A stretch of 64,000 nucleotides of DNA from Rhodobacteraceae bacterium IMCC1335 (GTDB lineage: Bacteria > Pseudomonadota > Alphaproteobacteria > Rhodobacterales > Rhodobacteraceae). Location: positions 62,001-126,000 of the forward strand of contig CP046864.1 in assembly GCA_039640495.1 (NCBI GenBank). The letters are read 5' to 3'. Numbering within the stretch: position 1 is the first letter of the stretch; the number at the start of each line of letters is the position of its first letter. The position numbers and the translations under genes were made by a program. Positions 56,446-64,000 of this stretch are shown here, one piece after another. Under the pieces are notes generated by a model, which did not search any database, was not told where the DNA came from, and saw only the letters and a list, made by a program, of their open reading frames with translations.

Positions 56446-56465
56446 TGTTGTGTTTATAAACAACA
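56446..56465. promoter_or_regulatory. Palindrome upstream of the HU gene
   Basis: TGTTG and CAACA flank the inner sequence TGTTTATAAA; an inner GTTTATAAAC is also self-complementary. It lies 55 nt before the HU ATG and could be an operator or simply AT-rich promoter DNA. Confidence 0.3.
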
Positions 56466-56520
56466 TTCAGTTAGAAACGTTCCATGAGGCCCTAACAGTT
56501 GGGCAGTGAAGGAGAAAAAA

Positions 56521-56808
56521 ATGTCGAAACCAATGACGAAAACACAACTGATTGCTGCGCTGGCCGAAGATATGGGCTCAGATAAAAAGGCGGCGGCTGC
56601 CTCTTTGGACGCGATCTGTAACCTGATCACGCGCGAAGTTTCTGGTGGTGGTGCGGTCACGTTGCCAGGTATTGGCAAAATCATGTGCCGTGAGCGTCCA
56701 GAGCGTATGGTGCGTAACCCAGCCACGGGCGAGCAATTCAAAAAAGAAGCGGATAAAGTTGTTAAGATGACAATTGCAAAAGCGCTGAAAGATAGCGTAA
56801 ACGGTTAA
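56521..56808 (+). CDS. hup: HU-family DNA-binding protein
   Basis: This nucleoid protein binds and bends DNA as a dimer. The 95-residue product has the family helical start KTQLIAALAEDMGSDKKAAA and the arm region LPGIGKIMCRERPERMVRNP. Ribosome-binding site GAAGGAG is clear. A terminator follows within 25 nt, so it is probably a single-gene unit. Confidence 0.94.
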   Translation: MSKPMTKTQLIAALAEDMGSDKKAAAASLDAICNLITREVSGGGAVTLPGIGKIMCRERPERMVRNPATGEQFKKEADKVVKMTIAKALKDSVNG

Positions 56809-56829
56809 GCCCCGTTGAACTGTTTTAAG

Positions 56830-56857
56830 AAAGGGTCGCTTTTGAGCGGCCCTTTTT
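56830..56857 (+). terminator. Rho-independent terminator after the HU gene
   Basis: AAAGGGTCGCT and AGCGGCCCTTT form an 11-bp stem (one T-G pair) with a TTTG loop and a T-run. Confidence 0.9.
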
Positions 56858-56906
56858 ATTGGCCCGTTTGAATGGCGTCTGAGATTGGTTTTATAGCGAG
56901 ATTAAA

Positions 56907-57779
56907 ATGGATCTAAGATCTTTGATGCTCGGGTTGGTTTTTGCGCTGATGTGGTCTTCGGCTTTTACGTCGGCGCGGATGATCGTTGCAGAGGCTTCGC
57001 CTTTGGCCGCCTTGTCGGTTCGGTTTTTAATTTCTGGTTTATTGGGCATTTTGATCGCGCGGTTTTTGGGCCAAACCATGCGCTTAACGCAGGCGCAATG
57101 GCGGGCGACAATTATTTTCGGTATTTTTCAAAATGCGATTTATCTTGGGTTAAATTTTGTAGCCATGCAAACCATCGAAGCGTCAGTTGCTTCCATTATT
57201 GCATCTTCAATGCCTTTGATGGTGGCGCTGGCTGGCTGGCTGGTGTTTCGGGAAACTCTGCCATTTTTGGGGATCGTTGGGCTGGTGTTTGGCGTTTTGG
57301 GCGTCAGTGTCATTATGGGCTTGCGCATCGAGGCAGGGGTAGAGCTGCAAGGTCTGGTTTTGTGCCTTATTGCCGCGATGGCTTTAACTATTGCCACCTT
57401 ATCCGTACGCGGGGCAGTTGCGGGTGGTAATGTGATGATGATTGTTGGGTTGCAGATGATCGTCGGCGGCGTCAGTTTGGCTGTGATCGCCCTTATTTGG
57501 GAGCCATTACAGATCAATCCAACTTGGCGGTTGCTGGGGGCGTTTACCTATACCACGCTTATTCCCGGCCTTGCGGCCACTTTTATCTGGTTTAAATTGG
57601 TTGACAGGGTTGGCGCTGTGAAAGCCGCAACTTTTCATTTTTTGAATCCGTTTTTCGGGGTATTGATCGCCGCCGCACTGTTGGGCGAAAAGATAGGGCT
57701 TTTGGATTATGTTGGTGTGGTAATCATTGCGCTGGGCATTCTGGCGGTTCAGCTATCAAAGCAACATCACACCAAATAG
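56907..57779 (+). CDS. EamA/DMT-superfamily transporter
   Basis: This 290-residue membrane protein has about ten hydrophobic segments in two EamA halves (about 5-140 and 150-285), with the start SLMLGLVFALMWSSAFTSAR typical of the family. The transported compound is unknown. It converges on aroC with 18 nt between stops. Confidence 0.88.
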   Translation: MDLRSLMLGLVFALMWSSAFTSARMIVAEASPLAALSVRFLISGLLGILIARFLGQTMRLTQAQWRATIIFGIFQNAIYLGLNFVAMQTIEASVASIIASSMPLMVALAGWLVFRETLPFLGIVGLVFGVLGVSVIMGLRIEAGVELQGLVLCLIAAMALTIATLSVRGAVAGGNVMMIVGLQMIVGGVSLAVIALIWEPLQINPTWRLLGAFTYTTLIPGLAATFIWFKLVDRVGAVKAATFHFLNPFFGVLIAAALLGEKIGLLDYVGVVIIALGILAVQLSKQHHTK

Positions 57780-57797
57780 AGGCCCGCGCGCTGATCT

Positions 57798-58910
57798 TTA
57801 CGCATCAGGGCCGATTTTACCACCCTGGTCGCCAACCTGCCCGCGATGCAACAGCAAATGGTCTAGAAGAACGCAGGCCATCATGGCTTCGCCGACAGGC
57901 ACAGCGCGAATGCCAACGCAGGGATCATGCCGCCCTTTGGTGACCACATCGATCTCTTGCCCGTCTTTGGTGATTGATTTGCGCGCTGTTAAAATGGAGG
58001 ATGTCGGCTTGACTGCGAAGCGCAGCACCACATCTTGACCCGTTGAAATTCCACCAAGAATGCCACCGGCATGGTTGCTCGAATATTGGGGTAAGCCATC
58101 CGGCCCAAGCGTTATTTCATCGGCATTTTCCGCGCCTCTCAACGCAGCGGCTTGCATGCCTTCCCCAATTTCAACGCCTTTTACCGCGTTGATTGACATC
58201 ATTGCCGCCGCAAGATCACCATCAAGCTTGCTGTAAATAGGTGCGCCAAGCCCAGCGGGAAGACCTTGTGCAACGATTTCAATCACCGCGCCAACTGAGC
58301 TGTGCGATTTGCGCACCTCGTCTAAATATTGCGCCCAGTCTTTTGCGGCATTTGCATCGGGCACCCAAAAGGGGTTTTGATCAATTTCTGACCAGTCAAA
58401 ATGCGTACGGTCTATTTTATGCGGGCCCATTTGGCACATGAAGCCGATGATTTTTACCTCTGGTGCTAACTCAGCCAGCGCCGCCCTTGCCACCGCCCCC
58501 GCTGCGACGCGCGCCGCGGTTTCGCGCGCAGAAGAGCGACCGCCTCCGCGATAATCGCGAATGCCGTATTTTTGAAAATAAGTGATATCCGCATGGCCGG
58601 GGCGGAACGTATTGGCAATATCGCCATAATCTTTTGAACGTTGATCGGTGTTGCGGATGGTCAACTGAATCGGGGTTCCCGTTGATTTTCCCTCAAACAC
58701 GCCGGACAGGATTTCAACGTTATCTGATTCGCGTCGCTGCGTGGTAAATTTACTTTGGCCAGGTTTGCGTTTGTCTAACCAGGGCTGAATAATGGTTTCA
58801 TCAAGCACAATGCCCGGAGGGCAGCCATCAATGGTTGCGCCAATCGCGGGGCCATGGCTTTCCCCCCATGTGGTGACCTGAAATAAATGGCCGAATGTAT
58901 TCATGCTCAT
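57798..58910 (-). CDS. aroC: Chorismate synthase AroC
   Basis: AroC forms chorismate from EPSP, the last common step toward aromatic amino acids. The 370-residue protein has GESHGPAIG near the start, the FMN-related [16 protein letters not shown] near residue 120, and the expected C-terminal KPTSSI. AAGGAG stands seven bases before the ATG at 58910. Confidence 0.96.
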   Translation of the reverse strand: MSMNTFGHLFQVTTWGESHGPAIGATIDGCPPGIVLDETIIQPWLDKRKPGQSKFTTQRRESDNVEILSGVFEGKSTGTPIQLTIRNTDQRSKDYGDIANTFRPGHADITYFQKYGIRDYRGGGRSSARETAARVAAGAVARAALAELAPEVKIIGFMCQMGPHKIDRTHFDWSEIDQNPFWVPDANAAKDWAQYLDEVRKSHSSVGAVIEIVAQGLPAGLGAPIYSKLDGDLAAAMMSINAVKGVEIGEGMQAAALRGAENADEITLGPDGLPQYSSNHAGGILGGISTGQDVVLRFAVKPTSSILTARKSITKDGQEIDVVTKGRHDPCVGIRAVPVGEAMMACVLLDHLLLHRGQVGDQGGKIGPDA

Positions 58911-59116
58911 ATCAGCGCTCCTTTAAGATGCTGGATATAAGCACATTGCTCCGGTGACAAGCGTGATTCAAATGCGCAGATGTCGGAAACTTTATCCATT
59001 ACCAAGCTTTTGCCGCGCTTATAGGCCCGTATGCTGTATTTGACATAACCTAAAAGGCAACATTCGGATGCTGCGTTGTGCCGAGCCGCCCGTGTCGGCC
59101 CGGTTTTTGAATTTAA

Positions 59117-59344
59117 TTAGGTGCCGCTGCCGGATGCACTATTTTCTGAGGCCAGCACCAACGCCAAGATAAAGGCGCCAAACACCCATAAACCGTTATT
59201 AGAGCCCAAAAATCCTGTGGCCATTGGTTCTTCTGCAACCATTACGGTTTCTTCCTCCATCGCTTCTGAGTCGAGATTTCCAGCCCATCCGATAGAAACA
59301 GACGTTACGGCGATTGCGAGACTTGTGCTTATTAATTTATACAT
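59117..59344 (-). CDS. Small exported protein with C-terminal membrane segment, YjbE-like in layout
   Basis: I do not recognise a named family. The 75-residue product has a signal peptide (MYKLISTSLAIAVTSVSIGWA, cleavage likely after Ala), an acidic middle (EAMEEETVMVAEEPMA), a hydrophobic stretch GLWVFGAFILALVLA and a Ser/Gly tail ending SGSGT. ATG at 59344 with GGGGA upstream is preferred over a start at 59491. A decayed full-length copy lies upstream at 59588-59810. The layout resembles the YjbE-like gene at 60182 (also ending SGT), suggesting a role in the same exopolysaccharide locus; that is inference. Confidence 0.65.
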   Translation of the reverse strand: MYKLISTSLAIAVTSVSIGWAGNLDSEAMEEETVMVAEEPMATGFLGSNNGLWVFGAFILALVLASENSASGSGT

Positions 59345-59587
59345 AAAATTCCCCTTAAGTTTAAAAATATATCCATTGGTATTACACAATATTCTTTTGG
59401 GCAAGTGGAATTTTATATTAAGTTTATGGTGTTTGCGGGGGCCTTGGAAACTGTATCTGGTTGGGGTTGATACTGGCATTTGACGCCGCATCCGATTCTG
59501 CGCTTAGCCAAGAATAATTTTACAATGATCGAAAGTTGGCCTCAGCTTTGCGCAGAAATAGGCTGAGATACGGATTTTGTATTTTAT

Positions 59588-59810
59588 TTGGGGTCGTGGA
59601 GCCAGATGAATTATGGTCTGAGGCCGACGGCGCTAAAATAAATGTGCTAACCCTTCATAATCGGTATTAGACCCCAAATTTTTTTAGCCATCGTCTCTTC
59701 TGCAACCATTATAGCTTTCTCTTCCATCGTTTCCGATCCGATTTTTCATCCGATCCTATAGAAGTAACTGCGCCTTTAATGGTAGGGTTTGCGATAAAAA
59801 ATTTATAAAC
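59588..59810 (-). pseudogene. Decayed duplicate of the small exported protein gene
   Basis: This region aligns over the whole length of the gene at 59117-59344 in the same orientation. A 16-base identical run lies at 59696-59711 and 59229-59244, and a shifted frame reads MEEKAIMVAEETMA against MEEETVMVAEEPMA. The start codon is GTT, the length is 223 instead of 228 nt with frame changes, and the stop position reads CAA. No intact frame remains. Confidence 0.85.
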
Positions 59811-60116
59811 AAACTATCTGCAAGGATTAAAATATAAATAGGGCTATAAATTAATGATCTGACCGGAACAGGACGTAAAAAACCGCGTTTCTTAAAATTT
59901 AACGTTTATTTTTGTAAGGTTCATTTTTGAAACCTTGATATGGGAAAACTACTTACCAAAAGTGATGCCGATGAACCTCCGAGTTCTGGTATTGCTGCGT
60001 AATTGAGGTCTAAAACGGTCGAATCTATTGAGTTTCAAATAAATGAGAGCATTTTTGCAGATGACCTTAACTTGCATAGGTAAATTTAAGCGGATCAGCA
60101 CTTCTAAAATATTATA
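59811..60116. other. Gene-free stretch in the yjb locus
   Basis: I see no supported gene, repeat or promoter here. It is AT-rich and lies between the decayed gene copy and the terminator of the YjbE-like gene. Confidence 0.5.
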
Positions 60117-60144
60117 TAAAAAAGGCAGCTAAAAAGCTACCTTT
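60117..60144 (-). terminator. Terminator of the leftward yjb operon
   Basis: On the minus strand AAAGGTAGCT and AGCTGCCTTT pair (one mismatch) around a TTTT loop and run into TTTTTT and an AT-rich tail. It lies 38 nt after the stop of the YjbE-like gene. Confidence 0.82.
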
Positions 60145-60181
60145 CGAATACCCGTTTTTATATTTTTATTCAGTTGAGCGC

Positions 60182-60562
60182 TTACGTGCCTGAACTTGAG
60201 CTTGAGCTTGAGCTTGAGCTTGACTTTTTGTTATCTGCGGCAGCAACAACCGCCGCCGCTACAACTGCCACTGATACAGCTACTGTAGCTGCTACGGCAC
60301 CTACAGCCAAACCGGCTGTGGCGGCACCCGCAGCTGCCGCGCCAGCCGCCGCAGCACCTCCTGCTGCAGCTCCACCAGCCGCCGCCCCGGCAGAAGCACC
60401 AGCACCGGCAGAAGCACCAGCACCGGCAGAGGCACCACCGCTTGCGCCTGCAGAAGCACCACCGCTTGCGCCGCCACTACCGGCTGCTTCAGATCCAGCT
60501 TGCGCCCATGCGCCACTCGCAATGAACACTGATATAAGCGAACTAATCAAAACGTTTTTCAT
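60182..60562 (-). CDS. YjbE-like Ala/Gly/Ser-rich exported protein
   Basis: This 126-residue product has a signal peptide (MKNVLISSLISVFIASGAWA, cleavage before QAGSEA), then tandem Gly-Ala-Ser repeats, a hydrophobic Val/Ala stretch (about 85-108), a charged DNKK and eleven consecutive serines ending SGT. E. coli YjbE/GfcA are also short, low-complexity exported proteins next to yjbF/yjbH. Assignment rests on layout and neighbours, not on residue identity. ATG at 60562 has AAGGGA six bases upstream. Confidence 0.7.
   Translation of the reverse strand: MKNVLISSLISVFIASGAWAQAGSEAAGSGGASGGASAGASGGASAGAGASAGAGASAGAAAGGAAAGGAAAAGAAAAGAATAGLAVGAVAATVAVSVAVVAAAVVAAADNKKSSSSSSSSSSSGT
60195..60223. 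repeat. Hexanucleotide tandem repeat encoding the poly-serine tail
   Basis: Four perfect copies of CTTGAG (plus strand) and a partial fifth encode alternating AGC/TCA serine codons of the YjbE-like protein. Unit changes would keep the frame. Confidence 0.85.
60387..60440. repeat. 18-bp tandem repeat encoding Ala/Gly/Ser units
   Basis: CCGGCAGAAGCACCAGCA occurs twice exactly (60387-60404, 60405-60422), with a diverged third copy. It codes for the Gly-Ala-Ser repeats of the YjbE-like protein. Confidence 0.8.
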
Positions 60563-60603
60563 AGAGAATCCCTTTCTCATGGCAGTTTTGATTAATCTTT
60601 AGA

Positions 60604-61290
60604 TCAAATCACGCGTTCAATCAATATCAAACCGATATTTTTTCCATGCCATTGTTGAGATTTTCTAATCATGCCGTTTTTTTCAACCCAGTATGTGTTT
60701 TTAAATTGTAAACCACCACTCTCACAATTCTCACTCACACGAAGCGTTTTATAGGGTTTTTCGAAGATGAAGATGGTTTCCTGACTCTCTTTTGAGAAAA
60801 CACAGGAAAATTCTATGATTTTGTCTTGATTGTCTGCGGCAAGGTATTTGTATAACCTGCGATGCTGTGGTTCTATGTTCCCAGCAATAGTTTTTTTAAG
60901 TGAGTAACCCGCAGCGCCAACATCCGCACCCATTAAATCATAATTCATGCCACGGGTGGCAATAAGCATTCCGTTTTGGGTGGTCACTGTTCTCCCATCT
61001 GCGCTTAACCATACTTCGTTCAAAGTGCTTCCAGGAAAAGCTGAAAGTGTTGCAATTTGATCTCCATTTAAGATTTCTATTAATATAAGAGGGATATTTG
61101 ACTCATCAATCATTGAGCGCGTGATGACTTTTCTTGGATTAACCTGCTCACCCACTTCACTCTTGTTAAAAATCGACTTGAATTGTTCCACTAGTAACAA
61201 TTCTTGTGATGATTCCGTTTTTGAACTGCAGGCAGCTAGCAGAAGCAAAATGAAACCTAAACAAAATCTTGTCCTAAGCTTCATTTCCAT
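60604..61290 (-). CDS. yjbF: YjbF/GfcB-family lipoprotein
   Basis: This 228-residue protein has a lipoprotein signal with lipobox LLLAAC at Cys21 and a YjbF/GfcB-like domain (about 35-225), as in group 4 capsule and yjb exopolysaccharide operons. It is coupled to yjbH: the yjbH stop overlaps an ATG at 61284, the third codon here; which of the two ATGs is used is unsure. No YjbG/GfcC gene follows. Confidence 0.82.
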   Translation of the reverse strand: MEMKLRTRFCLGFILLLLAACSSKTESSQELLLVEQFKSIFNKSEVGEQVNPRKVITRSMIDESNIPLILIEILNGDQIATLSAFPGSTLNEVWLSADGRTVTTQNGMLIATRGMNYDLMGADVGAAGYSLKKTIAGNIEPQHRRLYKYLAADNQDKIIEFSCVFSKESQETIFIFEKPYKTLRVSENCESGGLQFKNTYWVEKNGMIRKSQQWHGKNIGLILIERVI

Positions 61291-63362
61291 AATCTTCCAG
61301 CCTCATGATAAATTGCATTTTTATCATTTTTAAACAGATATTTGTGGAGCTTATAGGGGGTGTGCAATTTCGCACCTCCATCGCGGGTCATGACGTTAAA
61401 TTCAATTTTGGATGTCGTTCTGTATGGTGATCCAATACTCCAATCTAAAGGTATCTCTGCGAATATACCTTTGTCATATGAGCCTTCTCCAAATTTCGCA
61501 AACGGCACATTTGTAACCGTCGCATAGGCGCCCATATTCCAACCATTTCCAAATTTTCGCCCTACCCGTAAAGTATAGCCTCGATCACCGGCCAAATATT
61601 GCCCGGCATCTAATTGGGTCATAAACCCGTTTTTGAAAAAGTAATAGGCTGACAAGTGACCTGTTGTGACTTGATAATTTTGTAGACCCCAGAGCATGTC
61701 AAAATTTCGCTGTTGCACTTGGCTAAGTTCGATACCGATACCAAGCGAGCTTGATATTGGCTTCCACAATATTTCGCCCGAAACACCAGCAAACATTTTT
61801 TCTAAATAGCCAGCAGTCAATTTTCCATAGACGCTTGGCATTATCTTATTTACTTTGGTAATCGTTAATTGATCAATGCCAGGATCACCATCGCGCCCAT
61901 AAATATCGTGATCACTGCGGACGTGAGGTAAAACCGAATCCGATTGTCTTAATACTTTATCAAAGTTACCAACGAGCGACTTACGAACTCTGCCATCAAT
62001 ATAAAATCCAGATCCCAGAGTGTATTGAGTAAAAAGTTCTGCGCCCACTTCCCCTCGGATAGGAGCGAGTGGATCAAAAAGCGAATATTCAACATATGGC
62101 CCTATGGCCCAGCTAAATTTCTTCGAGTCAGATTGATCGAACCCTAAAGCAGTAGTGTCTTGGAATTTAACTGTATCCAGAAAGTTTTCTGAGGGTTCGG
62201 CTGAAACCACCGAATCAATCAATTGATTTCGGTTGATTTCTGCCGATAATATAACAAGGTCATCCTCTATAAATTCTATATAGAAACTATCAAAATTATC
62301 GCTTAAATATCGCGATGCTGTTCGTGCAGCGCGGCCTAACGCCTGGGCGGTGGATCGATATTTTTGATTAACAAGCTGTAATCGAGGGGGATTTTGTTCC
62401 AAATCTAAGCTTGTTAATTTAAAACCGTCGGCCTTGAGCACAGTTTTCAGCACAGTTTCATTGGTCGATTCAAGATAAAATGGCGAACCTTTTAAGACTT
62501 TTTGCCGTAAGGGAATAGGCGCCAGTTCCCGACCCGGCCCGTTTGGCGGATCTTTGGGATCCATCACAAGATGCGCAGATAGAGTAATTTTATCTCCATG
62601 CAAAAAGCTGGATTGTAGGAAATATCCCTTGCCAGAATTCCAGGTTAACCCGTAATTCCACGGCGTTTGATGTTCAAGATAGGACGTTTCTCGATTATAT
62701 CGGTCAGATGAATATTCAAATTTTGCTGTGAACCCTTTGCCCAGATGCCAAGCCAAACCCCCAAAAGCGGCCGTGTCACCTTGAAACCATTCGGTTGCTT
62801 CCAGCTCTCCGCCCACTCCAAAATCTCGTCCAGCGCGGGTTTTAAACCTTTCGTCAATTTGCCCCAGCGGCGAGTCGAACCCGCCAAAAGTGGCCAGCCG
62901 CCCGAAGCCCAAACCGGTCGTGACTTCAACAGGGCCAATATTTTTTGTGCCCACAACATATTCGCTCGTATACCAACCGGTTCCGATAAAATCATTTAAG
63001 CCAATGGCCAAAGCCGGCATATATTGACCTTCATCAACGGCGCGAAACCGCAGATCAAAACTACGATCATAATTAGAGTAACCACCGGCTTCATTCCCAT
63101 TTCTTCCATGGGCTGAATAGCGAAAGCTGGCTGATATTCTTGGTAGGATTTGCGCGGTTAAACTGGTGCGTCTGTCTCCATCAAAACCGCTTTGGCTAAG
63201 GACAAGCCGCCCGTCAGAATCTGAAGCAGCTGTTGGCATATCGATCAATCCAATTGTGCCGTAGCTGGTATAGGATTGCGTGTCTGCTAAAAGCAAATTG
63301 GGCAATAAGCCAATTGCTAAAATGGTGTTGGAGAGTTTAAAAATGCGTCTTAAATTAACCAT
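61281..63362 (-). CDS. yjbH: YjbH/GfcD-family outer-membrane exopolysaccharide protein
   Basis: This 693-residue protein has an N-terminal signal (to about residue 26) and the YjbH pattern: GTIGLIDMPTAASDSDGRL near the start and many amphipathic beta-strands in the C-terminal part (about 420-690), suggesting beta-barrel modules. YjbH/GfcD are thought to help export polysaccharide. The ATG at 63362 has GAGGTGG upstream and is preferred over GTG codons at 63368 and 63365. It is the first gene of the leftward yjbH-yjbF-yjbE-like unit. Confidence 0.88.
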   Translation of the reverse strand: MVNLRRIFKLSNTILAIGLLPNLLLADTQSYTSYGTIGLIDMPTAASDSDGRLVLSQSGFDGDRRTSLTAQILPRISASFRYSAHGRNGNEAGGYSNYDRSFDLRFRAVDEGQYMPALAIGLNDFIGTGWYTSEYVVGTKNIGPVEVTTGLGFGRLATFGGFDSPLGQIDERFKTRAGRDFGVGGELEATEWFQGDTAAFGGLAWHLGKGFTAKFEYSSDRYNRETSYLEHQTPWNYGLTWNSGKGYFLQSSFLHGDKITLSAHLVMDPKDPPNGPGRELAPIPLRQKVLKGSPFYLESTNETVLKTVLKADGFKLTSLDLEQNPPRLQLVNQKYRSTAQALGRAARTASRYLSDNFDSFYIEFIEDDLVILSAEINRNQLIDSVVSAEPSENFLDTVKFQDTTALGFDQSDSKKFSWAIGPYVEYSLFDPLAPIRGEVGAELFTQYTLGSGFYIDGRVRKSLVGNFDKVLRQSDSVLPHVRSDHDIYGRDGDPGIDQLTITKVNKIMPSVYGKLTAGYLEKMFAGVSGEILWKPISSSLGIGIELSQVQQRNFDMLWGLQNYQVTTGHLSAYYFFKNGFMTQLDAGQYLAGDRGYTLRVGRKFGNGWNMGAYATVTNVPFAKFGEGSYDKGIFAEIPLDWSIGSPYRTTSKIEFNVMTRDGGAKLHTPYKLHKYLFKNDKNAIYHEAGRLWK

Positions 63363-63566
63363 CACCACCTCAACATTATGCGAAGACCGCTACCATTAAT
63401 TTACTTGCTCTACAATAATCCTTTTTGCTTTTTGATCACAAACCGATACTCAATCCAATGGTGTGACGTAAATTGGGCTCAATTTTTTACAATCGTTTTT
63501 TATTAGATCACTTCGTTTGAAAATATTCATATTTTTAAGCTACTGGATCCCATCAAAGCTCTGATA

Positions 63567-64000
63567 TCAAACGTGATTTTCTAAGATTTCATTTATAAAA
63601 ACATGGCTTGCATGGGCCAAATTATCCTTCCAGGCGCTGGGCGAGTTTTCATCTGCCTGGTCCGATACATATTTAAAGCAAGAAAAATGGATACCTGCCA
63701 TCTGTGCCAGCTTTGCTAAGGCGAACGCCTCCATATCCACAAGATCTGTTTGCAGTTCAGGCGGTGCCGTCACAAAACTATCGCCAGTTCCGCAAGACAG
63801 GCCATGCCCCTGCGCAGAAAAGTAGGGCGCCTCTTCGAAAGGGGTTTGCCCCAAGGCAAATCCCATATCGCGGGCATCCATATCGCGTTGGAAGAATTGT
63901 GTTACCTCTAGCAAGCCGCTTAATTCAGGGTTTAACGCTCCTGCCGTGCCAAAGTTAATTAAATTCACTGGTTTATAGCGCGCCACATATTCGCTGCCTT
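63567..64000 (-). CDS. mtnN: 5'-methylthioadenosine/S-adenosylhomocysteine nucleosidase-like protein, cut by the window edge
   Basis: This PNP/UDP phosphorylase-family enzyme is open past the right edge, so its N-terminus is missing. Visible are NFGTAGALNPEL, SCGTGDSFV, VDMEAFALAKLAQ and the catalytic-Asp motif KYVSDQADE, as in MtnN. It is probably a hydrolase of MTA/SAH, though other nucleosidases of the fold are possible. It ends 204 nt before the yjbH start, on the same strand. Confidence 0.8.
   Translation of the reverse strand, partial: GSEYVARYKPVNLINFGTAGALNPELSGLLEVTQFFQRDMDARDMGFALGQTPFEEAPYFSAQGHGLSCGTGDSFVTAPPELQTDLVDMEAFALAKLAQMAGIHFSCFKYVSDQADENSPSAWKDNLAHASHVFINEILENHV

Noticed and set aside
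59080..59108. GC-rich hairpin GCCGA/TCGGC followed by TTTTT on the plus strand
   Set aside because: No plus-strand gene ends here, the stem is only five bp, and the T-run is on the wrong side for the minus-strand gene.
60387..60480. CRISPR-like repeats
   Set aside because: The units are short, adjacent without spacers, and in frame with a coding sequence.
60174..60602. Plus-strand Ala/Pro-rich open frame opposite the YjbE-like gene
   Set aside because: It is an artefact of the GC-rich repeats; the minus frame has a signal peptide, a ribosome-binding site and operon context.

Overview
The window looks like chromosomal DNA of a marine, photosynthetic Rhodobacteraceae (roseobacter group). The reasons are a bacteriochlorophyll gene block with PpsR/PpaA regulators, a form II CO-dehydrogenase-like operon, the alphaproteobacterial order mnmE-mnmG-rsmG-parA-parB with parS sites, and an AT-rich, DnaA-box-bearing origin region between hemJ and maf. 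Moderate GC and the gene mix would suit an RCA-type roseobacter such as Planktomarina, but that name is inference only.

Layout. 1-14.4 kb: part of the photosynthesis gene cluster. bchF-bchN-bchB-bchH-bchL (and the first codons of a presumed bchM) run leftward with overlapping ends; ppaA-ppsR and bchG-bch2-bchP-idi run rightward. PpsR-type boxes (TGT-N12-ACA) sit in the bchF promoter and directly in front of bchG. 14.3-18.2 kb: a leftward three-gene unit of malic enzyme, class IV aminotransferase and sulfotransferase-like protein. 18.4-25.6 kb: housekeeping genes mutS, grpE-hrcA, rph-rdgB-hemW-DUF454. 25.6-33.0 kb: leftward parB, parA, rsmG, mnmG, mnmE, rho and hemJ, with two perfect parS sites. 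33.0-33.35 kb: candidate oriC. 33.35-38.5 kb: maf-aroE-coaE-dnaQ, then secB, fxsA, a Tim44-type protein and an Smr protein. dnaQ appears frameshifted near its 3' end. 38.9-42.6 kb: coxS-coxL-coxM, form II by its AYRGAGR loop. 42.8-49.9 kb: dapD, a small unknown protein, a HAD phosphatase, dapE, a GNAT protein, rnr and an MltB-like enzyme without a visible signal peptide. 49.9-58.9 kb: ALDH16-type dehydrogenase, deoC, class II aldolase, VOC protein, amn, an HU protein, an EamA transporter and aroC. 59.1-63.4 kb: a Yjb/Gfc-type exopolysaccharide locus (yjbH-yjbF-yjbE-like) with a second small exported protein gene and a decayed duplicate of it. The right edge cuts a nucleosidase gene of the MtnN family.

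How it fits together. bchL/N/B form the dark-operative protochlorophyllide reductase; bchH, bchF, bchG and bchP act before and after it, and idi feeds the isoprenoid tail. PpsR would repress and PpaA would antagonise that repression. The origin half carries replication and segregation genes (parABS, DnaA boxes), placing this photosynthesis block only about 20 kb from the presumed origin. Points most worth a second look are the dnaQ frameshift, the PpsR box touching the bchG start, the duplicated and decayed small exported protein gene in the yjb locus, and the signal-less MltB-like protein.
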